Source: CAILKP01 sp038231815 (GTDB lineage Bacteria; Planctomycetota; Phycisphaerae; Phycisphaerales; UBA1924). Taken from it: 64,000 bases of DNA. The position numbers and the translations under genes are program-made. Location: positions 8,945 through 72,944 of the forward strand of contig JBBRKQ010000006.1 in assembly GCA_038231815.1 (NCBI GenBank). The letters are read 5' to 3'. Positions 34,152-44,319 of this stretch are shown here, piece after piece. The notes beneath the pieces are model-generated. The model did not search any database, was not told the origin of the DNA, and saw nothing but the letters and a program-made list of their open reading frames with translations. The stretch's first letter is position 1, and every line of letters starts with the position of its first letter.

Positions 34152-37100
34152 TCACTGCTCATACCAGTTGTGCCCCGCGCCAGCATCCGCCTTCAGCGGC
34201 ACAGACAAACTCATCGCCCGTTCCATACGAGTTGTGATGAGTGTCATCGCCGCCTCCGCGCTCGACTCAGGGCACTCAAAGACCAGCTCATCGTGAATTT
34301 GCAGCAACATCTTCAGCCCCATCGGCGCAGCACCACGGTTCATCTGGTCCTGCAGATCCACCATCGCCAGCTTAATGAGATCCGCCGCCGACCCTTGAAC
34401 GACCGAGTTGATCGCCATGCGCTCGGCCAGAGCGCGCCGAGAAGGATTGGAGCTTTCGATATCCAGAATCGGTCGACGACGGCCGAGCATGGTTTCAACA
34501 TAACCGTTGGCAAGAGCTTGGCTCACGCACTGCTGGAGGAATGTGGTAATGCCCGGGAATCGCTGCTTGTAGCCGGTGATGATCGCATCCGCCTCGCCAT
34601 TGCCAATGCCCAAGCGACGGGCAAGGCCAAAGGCGGTAATGCCATACACGATCCCGAAATTGACCATCTTGGCGCCAGACCGCATCTCTCGAGTGACATC
34701 AGCCAGCGGAACACTGTTGATCTGTGCGGCCACGGCAGTGTGGATGTCCTGATCGAGCCGGAATGCCTCAATCAGCGCGGCATCCTGCGAAAGATGAGCG
34801 AGCAGTCGCAGTTCAATCTGTGAATAGTCAGCCGAAACCAGCACGCAGCCGGGCGCTGCAACAAAGGCCTTGCGAATATCGCGGCCCATGTCGGTGCGAA
34901 TCGGGATGTTCTGCAGATTGGGATCGCTGGATGACAGCCGACCAGTGGCGGCCACGGTTTGATTGAAGCTCGCATGAATGCGCCCGGTATCGGGGTTGAT
35001 CTCTTCTTTAAGGGCGACGAGATACGTGCCAACGAGTTTGGATATCTGGCGATGCTCAACAATGAGCTTGGGTATTGCGGTGGAGACGGCCGGATCTTCA
35101 GCGAGCTGTTCGAGCACTTCAACATCCGTCGAGAAACCGGTCTTGGTTTTTTTAACCGGCTTGATGCCGAGGCCAGGCTCCGCATCACTTGGCTTGTTAA
35201 ACAGCGCGACGGAGAGCTGCTTGGGTGATTCAGGATTAAACGTGCGACCCAGGCTGGACATGGCGGCATCATCAATCTGCTGGTGCAGTTCAATCGTGCG
35301 GCCCTGCAGCCGCTCCCGCTGGCGATCAAGCTCCGCGGCATCAACGGTAATGCCGTTGTATTCAAGCTCAGCCAAAACACCAACCAGCGGCATCTCAACT
35401 TGCGTAAACAGCGGCATCAGGTTCATGGCCACAAGTTGCGGCTGCATGAGGTTGCGCAGGCGCAGGGTCACATCCGCATCCTCAGCGGCGTACTCGGTGG
35501 CAAGATCAAGGTTCACGGTATCAAATGTTGACTGTTGCTTGCCGGAACCGATGAGCTCTTTAATCGAGATATTGGTGTGCCCCAGCAGCGCCATGGCCAG
35601 CGCATCCATCGAGTGGCTGGAGCGCGAAGCATCGATCAGGTAGCTGGCAATCATCGAGTCAAAGGGAAGCGGTTCATCACCGGCGTGCGCGTGCGGGGCA
35701 ATAGCGTGTGAGCCTTGCCACGGGCCGGCCTCATAGCTCGCGCCCCCCACCATCAGCCCGGCGTGTCGCAATACCAGCAAATCAAACTTGACGTTGTGGC
35801 CGCACTTGGGCTTGGCTGCGCTCCTCATTATCGGCGAGAGCGCCGCCAGCACTGTGGCCGGATCCAAGTGCTGCGACGGAGCGGGCGAGCGGACGGGGAC
35901 GTAATACGCCGTGCCCGGCCGCGTGCAGAAACTCAGGCCGCACAGATGGGCTCGCAGGGGCTTTAGGCCCGTGGTTTCAGTGTCAAATGCAAAGATACTG
36001 GCTCCGGCGAGTTCGGCGATCAGGGCATCAAGGTCGCTGCTTGTGCGCACACAATGGTAATGATGCGCATCGGGCCAGAACACCGCTGGAACGTGGAATG
36101 GAACCAGCGTGTCGGAACCAGCCGAAGCGGTACCTCCTGCTGGAGCAAGGTCCGCGTTTGCAAAGAGCCCGACCTCCTCCCGAGCATCCGTACCGGGCAA
36201 AGCGTCTGACTGCCGAGCAGTCGCCGGGGCATCAAACAGCGAGCCGGAGAAGAGATTTGGCCCAGCATCAATGGCTTGCTGCTTGGTCTGACGGAGTGGT
36301 TTGGCCGAAACAGCGGAACTACCGCCGCCGCCGATCTTTACGGTATCCGGCTTGTTCCTTGCCGCCGGAAGGGTCGGAGGCTCGGCAAGACCCAGCATCA
36401 CTTTCACTTCATCCTGGTAGCGGTTAAAGCCCAGCTCTTTGAGCGTTGGAATGAGTTCGGCGAGGTTGAAGTTGCTGATCTTGGCCGCTTCAAGTTCGAG
36501 TGCGATGGGCACATCATGCCGCAGGGTAACCAGCGAGCGTGACAGCGCGAGGATGGGACCCGCCTCGCGGAGTTTTTCACCGCGTTTACCTTTGATTGAG
36601 ACCGCCGCAGCCAAAACCGCATCGGCAGAGCCATACGTGCAGATCAGCTCCGCAGCGGTCTTGGGGCCGATGCCCTCGACCCCAGGAACGTTGTCGGAGC
36701 TGTCACCCATAAGCGAGAGCATGTCGATGATCTGCGGCGGCAACAGTCCGGTTTCTTCTTTGAGTTTCGCCTCGGTAAACAGTTCATCGGTGTGAACATC
36801 GAACAGTTCAACAGCCCCATTTACATCGGTAGCAGAGGCGAGAAGCTGCTTCAGATCCTTGTCTTTGCTGACGATGCGGATGTTGAGGTTCGGATGCTCC
36901 CGCCGCAGCTGGGTCACCAGCGTGGCCAGGACATCGTCAGCCTCAAATCCCGCAGCACCGAGAATCGGCACGCCCATGTCCTTGAGCGCTGCAAGGCAGC
37001 GCTCAACCTGAGGAAAGAGATCCTCCGGCGGGGCCGAGCGTGTGGCTTTGTACGCCGGGTAAATCTGCGAACGAAAGGTGCCCTGATCGCCCGAAACATC

Positions 37101-37292
37101 CAGTGTGATGGCGATGTAATCCGGCTTGCCGCCGGTGGCCGGCGTGCCTCGCAGCAGCTTGAGCATCATGCCAAGGAACCCGTACGACATGTTCGTCGGT
37201 TCCTTCGTCACCGGCGAGGTCATGGGCGTGCGGATCGCGTGATATGCCCGGAAAAACTGTGCGTAACCATCAATCAGATAGAGGGTGGGCAT
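34152..37292 (-). CDS. polA: DNA polymerase I
   Basis: This is a 1046-residue three-domain polymerase. The N-terminal 5'-3' exonuclease (MPTLYLIDGYAQFFRAYHAI) is followed by a 3'-5' proofreading domain with all three exonuclease motifs intact (FDTETTGL, GHNVKFDLL, YAAEDAD). The polymerase domain has motif A DYSQIELRLLAHLS, motif B AKMVNFGIVYGITAFG and motif C QIHDELVFE. It is longer than usual because of a low-complexity linker of about 120 residues between the first two domains. ATG 37292 was chosen over an upstream frame to 37346. It lies 69 bases downstream of nth on the same strand, a probable repair transcript. Confidence 0.97.
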   Translation of the reverse strand: MPTLYLIDGYAQFFRAYHAIRTPMTSPVTKEPTNMSYGFLGMMLKLLRGTPATGGKPDYIAITLDVSGDQGTFRSQIYPAYKATRSAPPEDLFPQVERCLAALKDMGVPILGAAGFEADDVLATLVTQLRREHPNLNIRIVSKDKDLKQLLASATDVNGAVELFDVHTDELFTEAKLKEETGLLPPQIIDMLSLMGDSSDNVPGVEGIGPKTAAELICTYGSADAVLAAAVSIKGKRGEKLREAGPILALSRSLVTLRHDVPIALELEAAKISNFNLAELIPTLKELGFNRYQDEVKVMLGLAEPPTLPAARNKPDTVKIGGGGSSAVSAKPLRQTKQQAIDAGPNLFSGSLFDAPATARQSDALPGTDAREEVGLFANADLAPAGGTASAGSDTLVPFHVPAVFWPDAHHYHCVRTSSDLDALIAELAGASIFAFDTETTGLKPLRAHLCGLSFCTRPGTAYYVPVRSPAPSQHLDPATVLAALSPIMRSAAKPKCGHNVKFDLLVLRHAGLMVGGASYEAGPWQGSHAIAPHAHAGDEPLPFDSMIASYLIDASRSSHSMDALAMALLGHTNISIKELIGSGKQQSTFDTVNLDLATEYAAEDADVTLRLRNLMQPQLVAMNLMPLFTQVEMPLVGVLAELEYNGITVDAAELDRQRERLQGRTIELHQQIDDAAMSSLGRTFNPESPKQLSVALFNKPSDAEPGLGIKPVKKTKTGFSTDVEVLEQLAEDPAVSTAIPKLIVEHRQISKLVGTYLVALKEEINPDTGRIHASFNQTVAATGRLSSSDPNLQNIPIRTDMGRDIRKAFVAAPGCVLVSADYSQIELRLLAHLSQDAALIEAFRLDQDIHTAVAAQINSVPLADVTREMRSGAKMVNFGIVYGITAFGLARRLGIGNGEADAIITGYKQRFPGITTFLQQCVSQALANGYVETMLGRRRPILDIESSNPSRRALAERMAINSVVQGSAADLIKLAMVDLQDQMNRGAAPMGLKMLLQIHDELVFECPESSAEAAMTLITTRMERAMSLSVPLKADAGAGHNWYEQ

Positions 37293-37361
37293 GGATGAGT
37301 TCGGTTGGAGCAAAGGCGACTGGGCACACAGCAACAAACAATTCACGGTGAGAGAGACAAT

Positions 37362-38192
37362 TTAGGATGATACTGGCTTTCCTTTGACTCGCAGTTCGCA
37401 TTTCTGACCAAGTTCCCCGCAGATCACGTGGTTACTACATACCCCGCCCGGCGCGCCGCGGGCCTTGCAGGGTCCGCGGCCATGAAAGATCAGCCGGTGC
37501 GACAAATCGCACCATTCGCTCTGAAAGTCTGCAAAGCAGGCCATGAGAATCTTCTCCGCCTTAGGCACGGGCGTATTCCACGGCACAAGCCCCAATCGCT
37601 GGCTAAGCCGGTGCACGTGGGTATCGACCACGAATCCGACATTGAGTTTGAAGCTATTGCCAAGCACCACGTTGGCAGTTTTACGAGCCACGCCGCGCAG
37701 GGTTAGCAGCTCATCCATCGTCCGAGGCACCTGACCTCCGAACTTCTCAACAATGTCACGCATGGTCTGGCAGATTGCCTTGGCCTTACTGCGAAACAGC
37801 CCGATGGTTCGTATGTACGGCTCAATCTGCTCCGGCGTGGCCCTGGCATAATCAGCCGGTGTCGGATACGCGGCAAACAGTGCGGGCGTGCATTTGTTCA
37901 CGCTCACATCCGTTGCCTGGGCGGAGCAAATCGTCGCCACCAGCAACTCGTGCGCATTTGAATGGTTGAGTTCGCAGTACGCAGTCGGATAGTGTTCCGC
38001 CAGAAGGTCCCGCAATCTGTGCGCTCGCGCCCGCTTCTCTGGTGAAACTCGCGGAAGCTTAAAAGGTACACCGGGCAACGATGCCGAGCCCGCCGCAGAC
38101 TTGGTCACTGATGCAGCGCGCGGCTTGCTACCTGCCTTCGAGGCTGATACGGCGGTTTTGGCTGTCTTTGACTTTGCCATAGATGGTTGCAT
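37362..38192 (-). CDS. nth: endonuclease III with unusual Fe-S cysteine spacing
   Basis: This is a 276-residue base-excision repair DNA glycosylase/AP lyase. The HhH motif LRGVARKTANVVL carries the catalytic Lys171, and VVDTHVHRLSQRLGL carries Asp190. The N-terminal 45 residues are basic and Ala/Ser/Lys-rich. The [4Fe-4S] ligands in the C terminus are Cys242, 252, 258 and 265. This gives C-x9-C-x5-C-x6-C, where the family standard is C-x6-C-x2-C-x5-C. ATG 38192 has AGG 6 bases upstream; ATG 38180 is an alternative. Confidence 0.94.
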   Translation of the reverse strand: MQPSMAKSKTAKTAVSASKAGSKPRAASVTKSAAGSASLPGVPFKLPRVSPEKRARAHRLRDLLAEHYPTAYCELNHSNAHELLVATICSAQATDVSVNKCTPALFAAYPTPADYARATPEQIEPYIRTIGLFRSKAKAICQTMRDIVEKFGGQVPRTMDELLTLRGVARKTANVVLGNSFKLNVGFVVDTHVHRLSQRLGLVPWNTPVPKAEKILMACFADFQSEWCDLSHRLIFHGRGPCKARGAPGGVCSNHVICGELGQKCELRVKGKPVSS

Positions 38193-38224
38193 CGTTGACC
38201 TGCTTTGCCGCGGTATCCTTTACG

Positions 38225-38692
38225 GTGCAAGCAAGATTCTTATTCCGTGCGGCGTTGTCGGTTTGTGCGGCCGTGGCCGCGGGTGCTGGCCTTGGCGGGT
38301 GCGCCAGCCAACCAGCCGAGGCAGACTACGACCTAACCATCAGCCGGGGCGGTACCCCGTGGGCCAACGCCACCGTGCTCGTACAACCATTTGATCGGCG
38401 AAACTTTCCCGTAAACCCTATTCAATTCGGTCCGGCGATTGACTACCTGTCCAGTCCGGAGCCGCTGAGCACTGTGGCCGGGCGCACCGATGTCGATGGG
38501 CATATTCGAGTGCGATTGATCGAGTCGTTCACCACCAAACTCTACATTCAAGGTCTCGGCACCGCTCCCACATCCGTCCTGCTTGAACCCTTTGAAGATT
38601 CCGCAACCGATGGGAGTTGTCTGCTCCGGCCGGTGATAGAGCCCGAAGTCGGCGAGCCAGCGGTTGTTGTTCAGATTCGACCCGCCGGGTAA
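38225..38692 (+). CDS. putative lipoprotein
   Basis: This is a 155-residue protein with a good lipoprotein signal (basic start QARFLFR, hydrophobic stretch, lipobox LGGC with Cys26). The mature domain has GGTPWANATVLVQPF and a GRTDVDGHIRVRL strand, like transthyretin or carboxypeptidase-regulatory beta sandwiches. GTG 38225 is preferred because it gives the best signal peptide and leaves room for the divergent nth promoter; ATG 38183 would nearly touch the nth start. Confidence 0.6.
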   Translation: MQARFLFRAALSVCAAVAAGAGLGGCASQPAEADYDLTISRGGTPWANATVLVQPFDRRNFPVNPIQFGPAIDYLSSPEPLSTVAGRTDVDGHIRVRLIESFTTKLYIQGLGTAPTSVLLEPFEDSATDGSCLLRPVIEPEVGEPAVVVQIRPAG

Positions 38693-38716
38693 GCGGTGAA
38701 CGGCCATCCGGTTGTT

Positions 38717-40081
38717 TCATCCGGAAACACGCACGTCTGCGCCCCGTGACAGCGAGGCCGCCGCAGCGGACCCGGCCACGAAACCGCTGGCCCATGCCCA
38801 TTGAAAGTTAAACCCGCCGATTCGTCCATCAACATCACACAACTCGCCACAGATAAACAGGCCCGGGCACACGCGGCTTTCCATCGTCTCAAGCTGCAAT
38901 TCCGAGAGTGGCACCCCGCCTGCGGTCACTTCGGCGTAAGTGAACCCGCGGTCGCCGGAGATTGGCGCTTCCGCTTCGGTAATCGTCCGTACCAGTTCTT
39001 TGCGGCTCTCGCGCGTGAGTGCGTGACCGTGCATGGACGGATCAACCTTGGCGGCAATGCAAATCGCCTCGGCAAGTCGTTGGGCCAATCCACACTCGCG
39101 CAAGTACCGGCCCGGGCTTCGTACCCCTAGGGCCAACAAATCCGCATCCACGGCCTCTCGCGTTGCGCCCGGCAGCCAGTTGATGACCAGCCGAGCGCCG
39201 CTGTCCTCATGCCGGGCCGCCAAGAGATACCGCGAGATATCCAGCGGCCCCGGTCCGGACAGCCCGAAATGCGTGAGCAATGTTGAGTTGGTATATACCG
39301 CAAGCTTCTTACCGCTGGATGCTCGAAGCTCCAGCGTTGTCTCCAACGTGATACCGGAGAGCTGGCATATCCAGTGGTCCTTCGGCATCGTCAGCGGGAC
39401 AAGAGCCGGAAAAACGCGTGGTGTAACCGTGTGCCCGAGGCCCTTAGCAAACGCATACCCGCGACCATCCGAGCCGCTCTTGGGAAGTGCCATCCCGCCG
39501 GTGGCCAATATCAGTCGCCGCGCACGCACGATCGGCGCCTGGCCTTCTCCTTCTGCTTCAACTTCAAAAATCTCTCCATCCTTGCGCACATTTTTGACCC
39601 GCCACGGATGCCGGATCTGCACCCTCACCTCGGCGGCGGCCCGGAGCAAAGCATCCAGCACCGTGTGGGCATCATCGGTCGTCGGAAAGAGCTTGCCGGT
39701 TTCTTCACGCTTTAAGGTGACGCCAAGCTCGGCAAAGAACGCGACAGTTGGCGACACATCAAAGCGGCGAAGCACTTTCTTGATAGCGTTGCGGCTGCTC
39801 CCGGCATATTGCAGTTCATCAACAGCGTGATGCGTGACGTTGCACCGCCCGCCACCAGCTACCAGAATCTTCGCCCCCAGCACCTTGGCGCCATCCACGG
39901 CCAAAATGCTCGGCAACGGGCCGCCGGCTGCAACCGCAGAACTGCTGAGCGACCGCCCCGCCCAGATTCCGGCAAACAGCCCCGCAGCGCCCGCTCCGAT
40001 GATCGCGATGTCAACCGTCTGGTCCACGCCCAGCATATCCACGCCGCGGCGTTCTTTGCCAAGAACAGCCCGCGGATTCAT
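38717..40081 (-). CDS. HI0933/YhiN family FAD-dependent oxidoreductase
   Basis: This is a 454-residue flavoprotein. The dinucleotide motif IAIIGAGAAGLFAG is near residue 25. GAKILVAGGGRCNVTHH is diagnostic for the HI0933 family, and near the end FICGELCDVDGRIGGFNFQWAW places the FAD-binding C-terminal block. Physiological substrates are not established. ATG 40081 follows CGGAG; ATG 40036 is the alternative. It is divergent from kdsC. Confidence 0.9.
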   Translation of the reverse strand: MNPRAVLGKERRGVDMLGVDQTVDIAIIGAGAAGLFAGIWAGRSLSSSAVAAGGPLPSILAVDGAKVLGAKILVAGGGRCNVTHHAVDELQYAGSSRNAIKKVLRRFDVSPTVAFFAELGVTLKREETGKLFPTTDDAHTVLDALLRAAAEVRVQIRHPWRVKNVRKDGEIFEVEAEGEGQAPIVRARRLILATGGMALPKSGSDGRGYAFAKGLGHTVTPRVFPALVPLTMPKDHWICQLSGITLETTLELRASSGKKLAVYTNSTLLTHFGLSGPGPLDISRYLLAARHEDSGARLVINWLPGATREAVDADLLALGVRSPGRYLRECGLAQRLAEAICIAAKVDPSMHGHALTRESRKELVRTITEAEAPISGDRGFTYAEVTAGGVPLSELQLETMESRVCPGLFICGELCDVDGRIGGFNFQWAWASGFVAGSAAAASLSRGADVRVSG

Positions 40082-40131
40082 CACTCCGATCCCACCCCCA
40101 GTCCACATCGGCACCGTACACTCCCAGCCGC

Positions 40132-40659
40132 ATGTCAAGCACAGCCTCCATCCTTCCCGCAGCAAACGTTGCACTTCTGTGCCTCGATGTTGACGGAGTA
40201 CTCACCGATGGATCAATTTACATCGGCCCCGCCGGTGAAGAGACAAAACGCTACCACGTGACCGACGGCTTTGCACTGCGGCTGTGCGCCAAGGCCGGGT
40301 TGCCAGTGGCCGTCATCACCGGTCGCACCAGCAGTTCGCTGCTGCACCGCCTGGCTGACCTTGGAATTGCCCATGTGATTCAGGGCTCCAAAGACAAAGC
40401 CGCATCATTGCGAGTCATCACCGACCGCACCGGCATCCAACCCGAGCAGATCTGCCACATCGGCGATGACTGGCCCGATTTGCCCATTCTGCACAGGGTC
40501 GGTTTTCCGGTTGCTGTAGCCAACGCCGCACCCGAGGTCAAAGCCGCCGCGGCATACACCACCATCCAACTCGGGGGCCACGGTGCCGTCCGGGAGGTCG
40601 TGGACCTGATCCTAAAGGCCAAGGGCGTGTATGAAACCCTGCTGGCGGAGTACAAGTAA
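40132..40659 (+). CDS. kdsC: KDO 8-phosphate phosphatase (KdsC-like HAD)
   Basis: This is a 175-residue HAD-superfamily phosphatase without a cap domain. Motif I is CLDVDGVLTDG, motif II is VITGRTS, the conserved Lys is in GSKDKAASL, and motif IV is GDDWPDLPIL. KdsC releases KDO from KDO 8-phosphate in lipopolysaccharide synthesis. The next gene is an LptC/A-like protein, the same order (kdsC-lptC-lptA) as in many diderm bacteria, which supports both calls. Confidence 0.88.
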   Translation: MSSTASILPAANVALLCLDVDGVLTDGSIYIGPAGEETKRYHVTDGFALRLCAKAGLPVAVITGRTSSSLLHRLADLGIAHVIQGSKDKAASLRVITDRTGIQPEQICHIGDDWPDLPILHRVGFPVAVANAAPEVKAAAAYTTIQLGGHGAVREVVDLILKAKGVYETLLAEYK

Positions 40660-40748
40660 GGATTTGCATGCCGCCAAGGGCAAGGCACACGGCGGCAATG
40701 ATGCGTTTCTGATCGCCGCTGACGACTGGCGACCCGCCCGTCCGTATC

Positions 40749-43700
40749 ATGCCCCGCATGGCTGATCGTCCCATCAATTCCCGAACCCTCGGTCGCGTCG
40801 TCGCCATCAGCCTCGGGCTGGTCTTTCTCGGAATTGTCGGGCTGGTAGTCGTCTATCACGGCGCGACCGGCTCCCGCCCACTCCCAACTGCGCCCGCCCC
40901 CTCAAAGGACTCCGCGCCGCAGGACATCGCCACCACCGGGCTCTCGCCAGTTGGCAAGGCTAGGTTTCAGTACGTTGACAAGGCCGATCCCAGCAAAGTC
41001 CTCGGCCTGATTGAATGGGCCAAGATTGACCCGCAACCGCTGGGCCGGTCAATCGTCGAGCGGCCCAAGGCCACGCTCTTCCTGTCCCCAGCTGCCCGCA
41101 TTGTCGTCACCGCTGACAAGGGCACGCTCATCGCCCGCCCATCAGAACCCAAGCCCGAGAGTGGCGTGTTTGAAGGCAACGTCACGGCCCGCTATTTCAT
41201 CGTGCCGCCCACGGTCTCGGGCACACCCGCGCCACTCCCGAGCGGGGCTGTGCCCGCGATCGAGTTTTCAACTACATCAATCGCCTTCGATCTGCCCCTC
41301 GGCGAAATCACCTCGGCCGGGAGCTTCACGCTCATCGGCAGCGGTATTGATGCCGCCGGATCGGGCGTTCGCATCGTTGCCAACGAAGTGCAAAGCCGCA
41401 TCGAGCTGTTCAAAGTTGATAAAACCACCAAACTGGTGCTCAGCCCAAGCAAGCTCCGCACACTGGCCGATTCCCTTCAGTCTTCCACTCGCATGCCATC
41501 GCAGGATGCTCCCGCAGCGGCTCCCCAAATCACCGCGCCAGTAGCCGCTCTGCCCGCCAAGCAAACCCTGTACCGAACAAGCATGGGGCCGGAGCTTTCC
41601 ATCCGCAGCGCATCGATAGATCTCACCGCCCAGCGGCTTGAGGCCTTCACCACCGCCATCGATGGAAAAATCGCGCCCGGTGCCATCGCTCCACTGACGA
41701 TGCTCTCCTCGGCCGCAAAGCCAGCCCGCGGCGAGGACGCCCTAACCCCGACGCCATCAACAAACACCAACCCGCGGCTGCTGACGCCATTTGTGCTGGG
41801 TTCGGATGCCACCCCTTGGGATTCCGTAACGCCCGCCGATGACATCTCCGTCTCATTCTCAGGGCCGCTTGAAGTCCGCCCGATCACCGCCATGCCCACC
41901 GAGCTCCGCGGCCAGCTCGCTGGCGTTCGAATTTTCGGCGACCGCACCGTGGCAACATTGAGCATCAAGCCAGCAATGCAGCCGCAATCCCCCACCGCCA
42001 CCGTCACGTTCGGCGAGGCCTGGTACAGCGCAACAACGCCTCGACTTGTACTCACGCGCAGCGCCGAACCAGTTCGCGCCATCATCCGGCAGGCTCAGTA
42101 TGCGATCGTGCAGTGCGAAAAGCTCTCCTCCGACTTGGTCTCCGGGAGAATCTCGCTGATCGGCCCGGGCTTCGGCGCGACCGATGCTGAATCAAACCGC
42201 CGCGAAGAACAAACCCTAGTCGGGCCGCAACTCATGCGAACGCTGGTGTGGTCTGATCAACTCGACGTCGGCATGCTCATCGCCGATGGACGCATCAGCC
42301 AGCAGATTCTCGCGGCCATCGCTCAGGGTGATGTCCGCATCACTGATCAGCGCGGCACAGTCAGCAGCGGCGTCGTAAAACTTGATTTTAAGGAACTCTC
42401 CCGCCGGGCCGGGGAAGCGCCGGCAACGGCGCTGGCCCGTATCAGCCTCACCGAAAAAGCCAGACTCGAGGCTACCAACGCCGCTGACGGCACACTCAGC
42501 GGTGAAGCGATCACCATCGATCTCGCCCCGACAGTATTTGCCTCCCGGCAAAACGCACTCGAAATCCGTCAGGTTCTCACCGTTGGTACACAATCCGAGC
42601 CAGCCGCCGCCACTCGCCGCGGCCTAAAGCTGCAAGCGGGCCTGATCGATGCCAAGCTCCAGAACGATGAATTGGGCAAAACCGCGCTGCGGGCCGTCCA
42701 TGCCGAGAATCAAGTCGCGTTCACCGATGACCGCGACACATTCGCACGGGCCGATCGCCTTGATGTAGCCAGTGCTGATTCCCAGGTCATCGACCTGTCC
42801 GGTACCACCGTCAGCATCGGCCGCGGCGGCAAGGAGCAAGGCGGCATCGAGATCAGCGGCACACAGATGCGGCTCGATGGCCTGCGCCGCGAGCTCTACG
42901 TTCATGGTCCGGGCCGCATGCTCGCGTTCCCCAAACCTGCCGCCAGCAGCGGCAGCACAGCCGCAGGCACCACACTCGAGACAGTGTGGACCGAGTTCCT
43001 CCGCTTTGATGATGACAAGGGCAACGCCGAGGCACGCGGCAGCACCGTGGCCGTCGCACGCCGCGGCACAGGAGAGGCCAACACCATGCGGGCCGAGGCC
43101 TTAAAGCTCACCTTCGAGCCCCGCCTCAACCAGACCCCAGCCCTGCAGGCTGTTGCCACCACAGCCGCAGCCGTCGTCGCCGGCGCTGCACCCGTCACTC
43201 AGCAGTTTGGCAGTGAACGCAAGATCCTGCTGGTTGAGGCCATCGGCCGCAGCGTGAGCCAGACCGGCGCACCAAAGGCCACCGTAGAAATCCGCCGCTT
43301 TGGCCCGCAGCAGCAAGGTGCAGAAGGCCCGCTGGAGCAACTGCTCTTCCTCGAAGGCGACCGCATCTTGGCGTCTCCGGCCAAGGCCACCCTCGAAGTG
43401 CCCGGTCCCGGCCAGTTGCTAGTCGATGACCACCGCCAACCCCGCACGACGCCCGCACTTACCACCGCAGCGGCCGCACCAAATACCGCAGCAGTTACAC
43501 CAGCCACCGACACGCTGTTCAACCCCAGCCGGGCGGGAACCAGCTTGTTCACCTGGACCGGCTCGCTCATGTTCAATCAGGCCGAGGGCCTGATGCAGAT
43601 GCGTGATGGCATCCGCCTCCTCCAGCGCGCTCGCGGAGCCGATGCGCCCGTCTCGCTCACTTCCGAACTAATCGAAGCAAGGCTCCGCCCGCTGCCAACT

Positions 43701-44045
43701 GCCGCGGTTACACCGCCGCCCGCCGGGTCCGATGCAGCGCTCGCCCAGCAGCTCGGTGGCGAGCTTGTCTCCGCCGCCGCAGCAATCAACGTTGAGGTTG
43801 TCACGCCCGATGGCAAACGCCTAAACGCTGGCAGGGTCGAGTTTGATGCCGCCCAGCAGATCATCGCAGCCTATGGCGACACAACAGCCAACCTAGCCCC
43901 GCAGCCCATCACCGCCGACCCGGCCCGCGTCACGTTTGTGGAACCAACCAAGCCTTCACCGCTCGTCGCGCGGGCCTTACGCTGGTTCGTCAAATCCGGC
44001 CGGATCGAGGTCATCGAGCCCATGCCGGTTTCCGGCAGCCGGTAA
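40749..44045 (+). CDS. very large LptC/LptA-like LPS transport protein
   Basis: This is a 1098-residue protein. One N-terminal membrane helix (VAISLGLVFLGIVGLVVVYH) is followed by a periplasmic part rich in beta strands. LptC-like features are ARIVVTADKGTLIARP and VFEGNVTARYF; several later segments repeat a strand-turn-strand pattern, with ISLTEKARLEATNAADGT and QVLTVGTQ. LptC and LptA are normally separate proteins of about 190 residues that form the bridge carrying LPS across the periplasm. Here one polypeptide may cover both. The call rests on topology, the LptC-like start and the kdsC neighbour. Start is ATG 40749 or 40758. Confidence 0.65.
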   Translation: MPRMADRPINSRTLGRVVAISLGLVFLGIVGLVVVYHGATGSRPLPTAPAPSKDSAPQDIATTGLSPVGKARFQYVDKADPSKVLGLIEWAKIDPQPLGRSIVERPKATLFLSPAARIVVTADKGTLIARPSEPKPESGVFEGNVTARYFIVPPTVSGTPAPLPSGAVPAIEFSTTSIAFDLPLGEITSAGSFTLIGSGIDAAGSGVRIVANEVQSRIELFKVDKTTKLVLSPSKLRTLADSLQSSTRMPSQDAPAAAPQITAPVAALPAKQTLYRTSMGPELSIRSASIDLTAQRLEAFTTAIDGKIAPGAIAPLTMLSSAAKPARGEDALTPTPSTNTNPRLLTPFVLGSDATPWDSVTPADDISVSFSGPLEVRPITAMPTELRGQLAGVRIFGDRTVATLSIKPAMQPQSPTATVTFGEAWYSATTPRLVLTRSAEPVRAIIRQAQYAIVQCEKLSSDLVSGRISLIGPGFGATDAESNRREEQTLVGPQLMRTLVWSDQLDVGMLIADGRISQQILAAIAQGDVRITDQRGTVSSGVVKLDFKELSRRAGEAPATALARISLTEKARLEATNAADGTLSGEAITIDLAPTVFASRQNALEIRQVLTVGTQSEPAAATRRGLKLQAGLIDAKLQNDELGKTALRAVHAENQVAFTDDRDTFARADRLDVASADSQVIDLSGTTVSIGRGGKEQGGIEISGTQMRLDGLRRELYVHGPGRMLAFPKPAASSGSTAAGTTLETVWTEFLRFDDDKGNAEARGSTVAVARRGTGEANTMRAEALKLTFEPRLNQTPALQAVATTAAAVVAGAAPVTQQFGSERKILLVEAIGRSVSQTGAPKATVEIRRFGPQQQGAEGPLEQLLFLEGDRILASPAKATLEVPGPGQLLVDDHRQPRTTPALTTAAAAPNTAAVTPATDTLFNPSRAGTSLFTWTGSLMFNQAEGLMQMRDGIRLLQRARGADAPVSLTSELIEARLRPLPTAAVTPPPAGSDAALAQQLGGELVSAAAAINVEVVTPDGKRLNAGRVEFDAAQQIIAAYGDTTANLAPQPITADPARVTFVEPTKPSPLVARALRWFVKSGRIEVIEPMPVSGSR

Positions 44046-44319
44046 AGCAGGCAAATCGCTAGAAATTCTGCGTTTTATCAGCAAGCGATCCTGCTATGGC
44101 AGGTGGTTTTTACGAAATGGCGTGCTCTACAAACTCACCCTAGCCAAAGCGGTTCCAACCCCAACCCCTCTCCCCGCCCCTCCCGGGCCAGAGTACCGAC
44201 CTAAATTCATTCTACCTGTTTTGTTCCGGCAACCCGCCAACACGCAACCCCCAACGCCCCTGGCCCCAATTTGCTCTCTCGCGGGCCGCCACCATCACCC
44301 CTCTATAAGGACACACCCA

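Noticed and set aside
43936..44319. Upstream extension of the citrate synthase frame
   Set aside because: It overlaps the end of the LptC/A-like gene and is Pro/Arg-rich; the enzyme starts naturally at ATG 44320.
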